A stretch of 64,000 nt of DNA from the NCBI GenBank assembly GCA_964343805.1, contig CAYFLR010000003.1, positions 124,001-188,000 of the forward strand, given 5' to 3'. The position numbers and the translations under genes are program-made. Positions within the stretch are counted from its first letter, which is position 1, and each line of letters starts with the position of its first letter. Under the pieces are notes generated by a model. That model was not told the origin of the DNA. It saw nothing but the letters and a program-made list of their open reading frames with translations, and did no database searches. Below, piece by piece: positions 43,629-50,507 of this stretch. The stretch comes from CAYFLR01 sp964343805 (GTDB taxonomy: Bacteria > Bdellovibrionota_B > Oligoflexia > CAYFLR01).

Positions 43629-44862
43629 TTATTTTTTCAAATTATAGACCATTAAAACTTTTCCCCGTCGTAAATAAAGACGACCGTCACTGATAACGGG
43701 ATGACACCAGTGTTGGTTGTTTCCTTTTTTTATCTTAAAGGAGCTGACAATTTCTAATCCTTTGGGGGTGGCATAAGCCAGTCCGAGATTACCCCTCAGC
43801 TCTTCATAAAGATAGAGCATATTATCCGCTGCGATGATGGAGCCTTTTCCACCCCATTTCTTCTCGTATTGGGTTTTCCCGGTTTTCCAATCAATGGCCA
43901 CCCAGTTGCCCTTTTTATTGTTGATCCAGTTGGATCCATAAATGGTATTTCCTACTAAAACACTCCCGCCATGATGAGTGTCTAAATCAGGAATGGTGTG
44001 AATCACTTTAGCACTCTTAAGATTATCGGCCAACTGGAGCATGATTCCGCCATGGTCGTAACCACTGGTCACAAATAGGCGACCATTTCTAAAAAGCGGT
44101 GTATTTGTATTGAGTTGCGCTCTACGGCTTTTTTGCCCCTCATTTAGATAGTTGACTTTCCACTCTATTTTCCCTGTTTGAGGGTGAATGCCTATTATAT
44201 GAGTGGCGAGAGCCGTTATGATTTGCTTTTTACCTTTATGAGAAATGAGCAGCGGGGAAACATAGGCAGCCATTTCATTAAGCGAGGGGCTTTGCCAAAT
44301 CGTTTTTCCATTATTGNNNNNNNNNNGAAGTTTTAGAACCACCCACACTAAATATCACCTTATCATCATAAACGAGGGGGGATTCTGCTACCCCCCATCC
44401 TCCAAAGTCGGCGCGAAATCTTTCTTCCCCATCCACCTGCCATAACTTTTTACCATTTGTGGCATGGATGGCCGCCAGTTGACCGGATCCGCTAATAATG
44501 AAAGCCTTTCCTTTATAGATTGTAGGTGTGGAACGCGCTCCATCAAAACGGCCACCAAAGTTTTCTCCAAAGGAGGTGGACCAGAGTTTTTGTCCCTTCA
44601 TGTCAAGGGCGGTAAGGAATTCGGTGCCGCCCTTCTCTCCGCCAATATAAATCTTTCTATTCACAATGGCAGGGCTCGAGTAGCCATTACCTAAACCTTT
44701 TTGGGTCCATAGGAGTTGAGGTCCACTCGTGGGCCATTTTTTAAGTAGCCCTCTCTCATGGTAAATGCCATCTCGATTCACTCCTCTCCAGCCTGGAATG
44801 TCTTCTGCATAGAGGTGAAAGGAGCTACTAAGGAGAAGGTATATAATTAAAATGAATTTCAT
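43629..44862 (-). CDS. Secreted PQQ-like beta-propeller protein (tandem paralogue B, 10-N gap)
   Basis: About 410 residues with a signal peptide (FILIIYLLLSSSFHLYA) and opening IPGWRGVNRDGIYHERGLL. A gap at 44317-44326 breaks the frame: paralogue A has TTMVALDRMTGKTLW where this copy shows KT-gap-NNGKTIW, so about seven residues are missing. The remainder (YVSPLLISHKGKKQIITALA, SGYDHGGIMLQLADNLKSAK, GNNQHWCHPVISDG) closely follows A. It is exported to the periplasm; role as in A. Confidence 0.87.
44317..44326. other. Assembly gap (10 N) in propeller paralogue B
   Basis: By comparison with the paralogue, the missing DNA encodes the MVALD part of a blade. True length is about 20 bases rather than 10. 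Confidence 0.95.
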
Positions 44863-44912
44863 ATTTTATTTCCCATTGTAGATTTTGTGTTTCATTTAAT
44901 AGGGATCTCCCA

Positions 44913-46211
44913 TTATATGCAACTAAAACTTGAGCCCTTTGCTCCTTTGTAGATCTCCATTATTTGCTGAGCCATTTCATTCGCTGTAAAAAACTGCTGG
45001 GCCGAATTATAAGCATCGTTGCTCAAGGACTTTAATTTGTCTTCATTTTTAAGGAGGTTGGAAATGCATTCTGTCAGGGTCTCCTGTTTTTCATCATTCA
45101 AGAGAATTCCCCCTCCTTTGCTGAGAATTTCAGGATATCCCCCGGTGTTTTGCTGAATAATGGGTACCCCTGATGCCATAGCTTCAATCAGATAGATACC
45201 AAAGGCTTCGGGTACAGAAGTGGGATTGGAAAATAAGGTAATTCTTTGAAAGAACTCAATCTGCTCTTGCCGAGTCTGTTTAGGGAGTAATTTGACTCGA
45301 TCCTCCAGCTGATATTTTGAGATCAGCTCTTTTATATATCTAAGATACTGAGGTTCATCTTCACCACCCCAACTGGCGGCCTCTAGATTTATATTGGGAT
45401 GCTCTTTAATCAGATCTTTTAGGGTAATGATCAGTTTTGCAAGTCCTCCCCGTGCTCTGAAAGGGGAAAGGTAACCTAGGGTGGGGCTTGTTAAGTCAAT
45501 TGCATTTCTCTTATAAAGATGCAAATCCAGACCAATAGGTACTGTCTTTAGTTGAGAGGAAGAGAGTGAGAGTTTTTCTTGCATGAGATTGGAAAAATAA
45601 TCACTCACCGGAACGAAAGTAGTGACATATTTCGCCTGCTCAGCCATGGTTTGCCAAGTCCTTTGCCAATATTCTGTTCTCATGGAATTGATCCAGCTAT
45701 CTTCATCTTGCAGAGAACAGATTACTGGAATTTTTAACCTGGTTGCAATGGGCTTTGCTAACCCTAATAAGAGGGCATTTGAGAGATGAACCACATCTGG
45801 CTTTCCCTCTGTCTTTAACCAATCTACCAGTCTTTTTACCTCTTTTTTTTGACGTCCTTCTTCACCTTGCAGCATAGAAATAGTGAGTTCCTCTAGACCT
45901 TTTGCTTCGGTGGATTGTCCCATTTCCCCTGCGAGCTTAAGTAAGGGGTTTAAATCCCAAAGAGCATCTAAAAAGCGAGGGGTCTTTCTAAAAAATCCAC
46001 TTTTTTCTTGCAGGTAAATATTGATGGCTCCAAAAAATACTGGAGCATTGACCTCTAATTCAGCAGGATCTAGGAGTAAAGGAAGGTAAAGGGAAACTGG
46101 AACCATCTTTACATCGTGGGATTTTAATGCTCCGATGAGTGCTCGATCCCGCCGGCAGTTAGGGCAATCATATTTGCCACCAGCACCGGCTAAAATATGA
46201 ATGACGCGCAT
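44913..46211 (-). CDS. GT4-family glycosyltransferase, first gene of the long operon
   Basis: 432 residues, GT-B fold. The N-terminus reads HILAGAGGKYDCPNCRRDRAL, with a CPNC pair unusual for this family. The C-terminal half has LGYLSPFRARGGLAKLI, FSNPTSVPEAFGIYLIEAMASGVPII with the GT4 E-x7-E motif, and TGGYPEIL. It should use a nucleotide-sugar donor in the cytoplasm. It leads the long minus-strand operon with its own promoter, and a 50-bp gap separates it from the propeller genes. Link to the redox genes is unexplained; modification of a secreted partner is a guess. Confidence 0.88.
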   Translation of the reverse strand: MRVIHILAGAGGKYDCPNCRRDRALIGALKSHDVKMVPVSLYLPLLLDPAELEVNAPVFFGAINIYLQEKSGFFRKTPRFLDALWDLNPLLKLAGEMGQSTEAKGLEELTISMLQGEEGRQKKEVKRLVDWLKTEGKPDVVHLSNALLLGLAKPIATRLKIPVICSLQDEDSWINSMRTEYWQRTWQTMAEQAKYVTTFVPVSDYFSNLMQEKLSLSSSQLKTVPIGLDLHLYKRNAIDLTSPTLGYLSPFRARGGLAKLIITLKDLIKEHPNINLEAASWGGEDEPQYLRYIKELISKYQLEDRVKLLPKQTRQEQIEFFQRITLFSNPTSVPEAFGIYLIEAMASGVPIIQQNTGGYPEILSKGGGILLNDEKQETLTECISNLLKNEDKLKSLSNDAYNSAQQFFTANEMAQQIMEIYKGAKGSSFSCI

Positions 46212-46242
46212 ATGAGAAATCTCCCTAAGTTAAATTTGGTCT

Positions 46243-46271
46243 ATTGTAGCACTGGCTGGCGGAGTGTTCTA
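46243..46271 (-). promoter_or_regulatory. Possible promoter for the 20-kb minus-strand operon
   Basis: On the minus strand TAGAAC (46271-46266), a 17-bp spacer and TACAAT (46248-46243) precede the glycosyltransferase ATG at 46211. The -35 match is weak. Confidence 0.4.
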
Positions 46272-46288
46272 GTAGAGAGATAAATAAG

Positions 46289-46317
46289 TTTAAAAGATGG
46301 AGGGGCTTTTGTATAAT
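46289..46317 (+). promoter_or_regulatory. Sigma-70-like promoter for the hemerythrin gene
   Basis: TTTAAA (46289-46294), a 17-bp spacer and a perfect TATAAT (46312-46317) lie about 33 bp before the GTG start. Confidence 0.5.
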
Positions 46318-46349
46318 TATGGAACCAATAGTTTAATAAGGAGGTTGGG

Positions 46350-46856
46350 GTGAAAAGATTAAAGTGGAGCTCTAAATTGAGTGTGGGAGTTCCTTCTTTA
46401 GATCAGGAGCACAATCGAATTGTCTCCATTATAAATCAATTAATTGAAAAGATAGCCAAAGAGGATGTGAGAGGTCTGAATACTATCTTGTATGAGCTCC
46501 TGGAATACAGCCAAGACCATTTTAGGCATGAAGAGAGACTCTTCGTAGAACTAAACTATGAGGGTTACTCAGATCATAAAACAAAACATGAAGAATTTAT
46601 TACCCAAATCAAAGACTTTGCTAAGGAGTTTATTTCAACCAAAGAGAGTAAGCAGGTCAAGGAAGAGACCGGGTGTCGAGTGGAGATAACAGAGCAGGGC
46701 AGCGAAGGGAATGGTTCAGTAGAGGATACTGTGAGTAAAGAAAAATTAGCTTTGGCTTCCAATATAGTTAGGTTTTTATTCGATTGGCTTATTAATCATG
46801 TGCTAAACGAGGATAAAAAATACTCCAAATTACTTATTTCTAAAGGGGCTCGCTAA
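46350..46856 (+). CDS. Bacteriohemerythrin-like protein with acidic insertion
   Basis: 168 residues starting at GTG, with AAGGAGG upstream. The di-iron ligands are all visible: DQEH near residue 20, HFRHEE, HKTKHEEF and the final NHVLNEDKKY, so it should bind O2 through a non-haem di-iron site. Between the last two helices is an insertion of about 35 acidic residues (GCRVEITEQGSEGNGSVEDT) not found in the standard protein of about 130 residues. Cytoplasmic; oxygen sensing or delivery is likely. It overlaps the convergent membrane protein gene by 27 bp. Confidence 0.9.
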   Translation: MKRLKWSSKLSVGVPSLDQEHNRIVSIINQLIEKIAKEDVRGLNTILYELLEYSQDHFRHEERLFVELNYEGYSDHKTKHEEFITQIKDFAKEFISTKESKQVKEETGCRVEITEQGSEGNGSVEDTVSKEKLALASNIVRFLFDWLINHVLNEDKKYSKLLISKGAR

Positions 46857-47378
46857 CTTTTTTCCCACCTTATATAAAATCAGAACCCCCGCACTAAATA
46901 AAAAAACAAATTTAAACAAAGTAAAGTAGGGTCCGAAAGTTATTGCCCATGATGGTTGTGCTGGAAACTGACTAAGAAGGGTGAGTGTGCAAATGTTTTC
47001 CCCTACATCGAAGAGCGGAGACAGGAATCCAAGAAGGAAAATGTTGTTTTTGTATAGTAAGTGAAGGAGTCCTGTGAGTAAGAGAGGAAACAAAAGAAGT
47101 GAAAAGGGAAGGTCGGCTAGAAGGGTGTATCTGAAATTCAAGTCTCGTCCTTCTGCTCCTATCAAAGTTAAAAGCTCTTTAGCAAAAGTTCCATCCCATG
47201 AATAAAGAGGTGAGTTAAATCCAGCGATGCACTGATCTAGCATTTTAATGCTTTTAATTCCTACGGGTATCTGATTGAGGGTATAGCTGGTAATAAATAG
47301 ATAAATTAATAAAAAAAAACACAAAATGATCCAGAGTTTCGGACTATGATAATTATTTAACCAAGCTTTAGGAATCAT
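46830..47378 (-). CDS. Four-helix membrane protein of unknown function
   Basis: 182 residues with about four membrane helices (LWIILCFFLLIYLFITSYTL; LLADLPFSLLLFPLLLTGLL; IFLLGFLSPLFDVGENIC; FTLFKFVFLFSAGVLILYKV). No family recognised. Its ATG overlaps the arfB stop by 4 bp, so the two genes are co-transcribed. Confidence 0.7.
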   Translation of the reverse strand: MIPKAWLNNYHSPKLWIILCFFLLIYLFITSYTLNQIPVGIKSIKMLDQCIAGFNSPLYSWDGTFAKELLTLIGAEGRDLNFRYTLLADLPFSLLLFPLLLTGLLHLLYKNNIFLLGFLSPLFDVGENICTLTLLSQFPAQPSWAITFGPYFTLFKFVFLFSAGVLILYKVGKKLASPFRNK

Positions 47379-47788
47379 ATTTTTATTGCTCCCCTTTGCT
47401 TTTTTAAAGCACTGCGCTTCTTTTTACTTTCCAGCCTTTTTTCAATAGAACTTTTAGTGGGTTTACTCTTTTTTCGAGGCTTTGGTTTATAAAGCGCTTT
47501 TGCTATTAAATCAGTAAGACGAGAAACAGCGTCTTGCTTGTTGCGTTCTTGAGTTCTGAATCTTTTTGCCTCAATTATTAAAATATTGGCTTCAGAGATT
47601 CGACCTTTTGCAATTTTATATAATCGTTGTTTGACTGCCTCAGGAAGATCACAATCATTTAAATCATAACGTAGCTGCACAGCTGTGGCTACTTTGTTAA
47701 CATTTTGACCTCCAGGTCCTGAAGAGTGGATAAACTGAAATGTGATAACTGATTCATCGATGAAAAGTTCATCATTGATTTTTAGCAT
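47375..47788 (-). CDS. arfB: Alternative ribosome-rescue factor / peptidyl-tRNA hydrolase ArfB
   Basis: 137 residues from the ATG at 47788 (AAGG 5 nt upstream). The GGQ catalytic motif is in SSGPGGQNVNKV, and a basic C-terminal tail rich in Lys (KPRKKSKPTKSSIEKRLESK) inserts into the mRNA tunnel in this family. It releases peptides from stalled ribosomes without a stop codon. Length fits ArfB/YaeJ (about 140) and not full RF1/RF2. A longer reading from 47815 is possible. Confidence 0.92.
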   Translation of the reverse strand: MLKINDELFIDESVITFQFIHSSGPGGQNVNKVATAVQLRYDLNDCDLPEAVKQRLYKIAKGRISEANILIIEAKRFRTQERNKQDAVSRLTDLIAKALYKPKPRKKSKPTKSSIEKRLESKKKRSALKKQRGAIKI

Positions 47789-47845
47789 AGATGCCTTCAT
47801 CCTAGAAAGTAACACTCTAACTTCTGTTACTATCAGTTTAATAAA

Positions 47846-48862
47846 ATGACGTTAAAGAATCTAGCTTTATACCTATTGATCCTCTTTATGGAGGCTGGGT
47901 GTGTTACCCATCAACTTCCTTCGCTTTCTTCCTCCAATAGGCTCTCCAGTCTTGATAGAGCCCAACTGAATGCTTTTTCTTGGGTTCTGAAGTTTATCCA
48001 AAAGGATTCGAATTTTAATTATATCTTTTCTGATTTGATCGTCATGCTGAATGAAATGGCCTTGGGAAAACCCCAGCATAAGAAAGTGTCTTCTTTATTA
48101 CAGAAAAAAGCCCAAAGGCTCATTGTCAAAAACTTCAGGCGAGCTGCTCTTAATCTAGATATAATATTTGAGAAAACCCCTTCTTCTTATTGGGAGTTTG
48201 TTTCTATCATTCCTTACCTTTATAAATACAATATTGATAAGGAACCCTTTCTCTCTTTTTATAAAGCAATCTACTCAAGTAGTTACCAGCCCTACTATAA
48301 AACTTCCTTTAGGGATGCGCTGAGTACACTAAATTGGGATGTGTTGGGAGATTATTTAATAGATCATTCCTTTCTAGAGCTCATTAAAAAGTATGAAAAG
48401 AAATTACTGTTTCAATTGCCTGAGAGTTATTTTTATAAAATGATCAAATCAGTCAAACTTCCTCCATTAGAGGGTGAGATGTGGGATAGGGGTTACTTTT
48501 TAACCCATCTTGTTTTTGCATTTTCTTTTTACGGAGAGAGGAAAATTGTCGCGGATCCTTTCATTCTTAAACTGGAATCTTTATTAATAAAAGAGTTACC
48601 TCATATAATAGAGGAGATGGAGGATCTGGATTTATTAGCAGAATATGTTCATGCTCTTATCTTGTTGTCATTCTCTCATTGCGAGCGAGTCAAACCCTGG
48701 ATATTATTTCTTGTTAAAAAGCAGCATGATGATGGAAGCTGGGGTGAGCTTGAAGACTTTGAAGGTGACCCTTATGATCAGTTTCATCCCACCTGGGCAG
48801 TGCTGACAGCTTTAAATGCATACGGTAAGAAGTGCGGGGGAATAGTAAAAAGGTCGATCTAG
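47846..48862 (+). CDS. Lipoprotein with terpene-cyclase/prenyltransferase-like helical fold
   Basis: 338 residues with lipobox MEAGC. The C-terminal part VKKQHDDGSWGELEDF followed by FHPTWAVLTALNAYG resembles the QxxDGSW repeats of squalene cyclases and protein prenyltransferase-like alpha/alpha toroids. The catalytic DxDD motif is not seen, so enzymatic cyclisation is unlikely; a lipid- or glycan-binding helical toroid on the periplasmic side is a guess. Its stop codon lies inside a perfect terminator hairpin. Confidence 0.7.
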   Translation: MTLKNLALYLLILFMEAGCVTHQLPSLSSSNRLSSLDRAQLNAFSWVLKFIQKDSNFNYIFSDLIVMLNEMALGKPQHKKVSSLLQKKAQRLIVKNFRRAALNLDIIFEKTPSSYWEFVSIIPYLYKYNIDKEPFLSFYKAIYSSSYQPYYKTSFRDALSTLNWDVLGDYLIDHSFLELIKKYEKKLLFQLPESYFYKMIKSVKLPPLEGEMWDRGYFLTHLVFAFSFYGERKIVADPFILKLESLLIKELPHIIEEMEDLDLLAEYVHALILLSFSHCERVKPWILFLVKKQHDDGSWGELEDFEGDPYDQFHPTWAVLTALNAYGKKCGGIVKRSI

Positions 48863-48875
48863 TGATCGACCTTTT
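48848..48875 (+). terminator. Bidirectional rho-independent terminator
   Basis: Perfect 12-bp arms (AAAAGGTCGATC / GATCGACCTTTT) around a TAGT loop lie between convergent genes. The TAG of the plus-strand gene is part of the loop. A-tract and T-tract on opposite sides allow termination in both directions. Confidence 0.85.
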
Positions 48876-48890
48876 ATGTCTTATGAATAA

Positions 48891-50135
48891 TTAGTTACAA
48901 CGAGCTTTAATAAAGTTGCCACCTTTGGAGTTTTCACTGGGAGAAAGATTGAATTCTTTTCTTAATTTCTTGCTGAGTTCAAAGAGCATATGTAATTCAC
49001 GGGTACCATATCCTTCTTTTAGGATTTCAAATTCAATTTCATAGGAATCACTGACTTCATGATTGGCCAGTTTGGTAGTTCTTAGACGGTCCATGGACAT
49101 TTCGAAGACAACCACATCTTTTTCTTTGAAAACTACGCGGTAACGGAAATCTTCAACCGCGCTGAAGGCTTTAAGTCCTTTGAGATTGATTTTCGGATGA
49201 TCGCTTAGTAATCGAGTAATGGCATCGTGCTTCTTTGCCTCTTTGCTTAAGTTAAGAGCTGAGAAGTTATTGTCCTTAAAGATATCCTTTTCTTTGATTT
49301 TGCATTTGTCATCCGCGTTATCATTTTCTGGAAGCCATACGCGACAGTCACCTTTTTCTTGTCTAAACCAAACCTCGCCCACTCTTTCTGGAGTGCTTTT
49401 GTATTGGAGTCGAGTCCAGTTAGCACTGTAATTTTTAGCTGCGTAAAGTCCGACTAAATCATCGCCTCTTTTAGCGTCTGTAGAATATTGAGTACGATAT
49501 CTGAGTGCATGTCCACTGTTTACTAATTGCTGATCTTCGGTATCAAAGTAAATATCAACAAATCTTCTAGGAATTCCATCCCAACGAACTTCCATATCGT
49601 AACCAAATTTTTTAGCGCCGTTTGTTAAAGCAGCTGCTAATGCATCGTATTGCTCTTTGGTTCCTTCCCACTTGCTTTCAATTTCCATATCAGCCCACTC
49701 TGCGGGCATTTGGTCAAAGCCACAGGTCTCAGTGTTTCCTGTAACTTCATACTTAATGGAGTAGCTCATGCTCTCTTTCGTATTGGATTTAACTTTGAGA
49801 AAGTAAATTCCGCCCTTTAGGTCACCTTTGGTGATGGATTCAAAATTTCTTTTGGAAGTATTTGATCTTGCGATGGTTTTTTCTTGGTCGTTATAGAGGT
49901 AGAGGTCTAAGTCGCTTTTTTTCTTGCTGTTTTCTTTATCAAACTTAATTGATGCTTGGATTACGGTTCCCTCTTTTACGTAGAGTGCGTACCAATGTTT
50001 GTTCTTTTTCCCTTTTAATTCTGCTCCAAAGTACTCACCGGGTTTGAGTTCTTTGGCATTTTCCAAGTTGTAGCTTGGGTTAAAAGCGTAAAGTGTTCCT
50101 GTCAGTCCTAATAATAGGAATAATAAAGCTCTCAT
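48891..50135 (-). CDS. Secreted PPC-domain protein fused to a CYTH (triphosphate tunnel) domain
   Basis: 414 residues with a signal peptide (RALLFLLLGLTGTLYA). Residues about 25-130 form a PPC-type beta-sandwich (LKPGEYFGAELKGKKNKHWY, SDLDLYLYN, GGIYFLKVKSNT). After a linker with one Cys comes a CYTH domain: EIESK fits the ExExK signature, followed by VDIYFDTEDQQL, ALRYRTQY, FRYRVVFKEKD and YEIEFEIL. CYTH enzymes bind triphosphates with Mg2+ and are normally cytoplasmic, so a secreted copy is odd. C-terminal ARCN may pair with an internal Cys. Confidence 0.82.
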   Translation of the reverse strand: MRALLFLLLGLTGTLYAFNPSYNLENAKELKPGEYFGAELKGKKNKHWYALYVKEGTVIQASIKFDKENSKKKSDLDLYLYNDQEKTIARSNTSKRNFESITKGDLKGGIYFLKVKSNTKESMSYSIKYEVTGNTETCGFDQMPAEWADMEIESKWEGTKEQYDALAAALTNGAKKFGYDMEVRWDGIPRRFVDIYFDTEDQQLVNSGHALRYRTQYSTDAKRGDDLVGLYAAKNYSANWTRLQYKSTPERVGEVWFRQEKGDCRVWLPENDNADDKCKIKEKDIFKDNNFSALNLSKEAKKHDAITRLLSDHPKINLKGLKAFSAVEDFRYRVVFKEKDVVVFEMSMDRLRTTKLANHEVSDSYEIEFEILKEGYGTRELHMLFELSKKLRKEFNLSPSENSKGGNFIKARCN

Positions 50136-50507
50136 GGTTGTCCCCTTTCGATTTTTTGAGAAGTTTCATTCAATCCGAAAGGGGTTGTATCAAAAAAAAA
50201 TACTTTTTCCAATAAAAAATTTTAATAAAACCAAAAAAACATTAAAAAATTTAAAAAAAATAAGGATATATAATTTTATAAAAACTGAACGATTCTGGTT
50301 TTGTGAAAATTAGCGGACTTTCAGGAATTGGGGGTAATAATATACAAAAAATATAAAATAAAAAAATATAAAAATAAAAAACAAAATAAAAACAAAGAAA
50401 TATATATTTAAAGTATACAAAATTTAAATTTATTATTGTTTTATCAATCTGACTTTGGTATAATTGAAAATAGAGTTAGACAAAAACCTCTTAATTTGGA
50501 GTTGAAA
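50136..50507. other. AT-rich divergent intergenic region
   Basis: From 50190 to 50430 the sequence is dominated by A-tracts and T-tracts (runs of 7-9 A), so it is probably intrinsically curved. It separates the divergent PPC-CYTH gene and the Beta_propel lipoprotein gene. One clear promoter for the latter is at 50436-50464. No coding potential seen. Confidence 0.7.
50436..50464 (+). promoter_or_regulatory. Sigma-70-like promoter for the Beta_propel lipoprotein gene
   Basis: TTGTTT (50436-50441), a 17-bp spacer and a perfect TATAAT (50459-50464) lie 43 bp before the ATG at 50508, at the edge of the A-tract region. Confidence 0.6.

Noticed and set aside
42350..44862. Assembly duplication of one propeller gene
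   Set aside because: The two copies differ throughout at DNA and protein level, so they are true paralogues.
25934..46211. Nitrous-oxide reductase (nos) cluster
   Set aside because: A NosR/NapH-like protein and ABC genes occur, but no NosZ, NosD or NosL was found, and the ABC genes are FtsX-type rather than NosFY-type.
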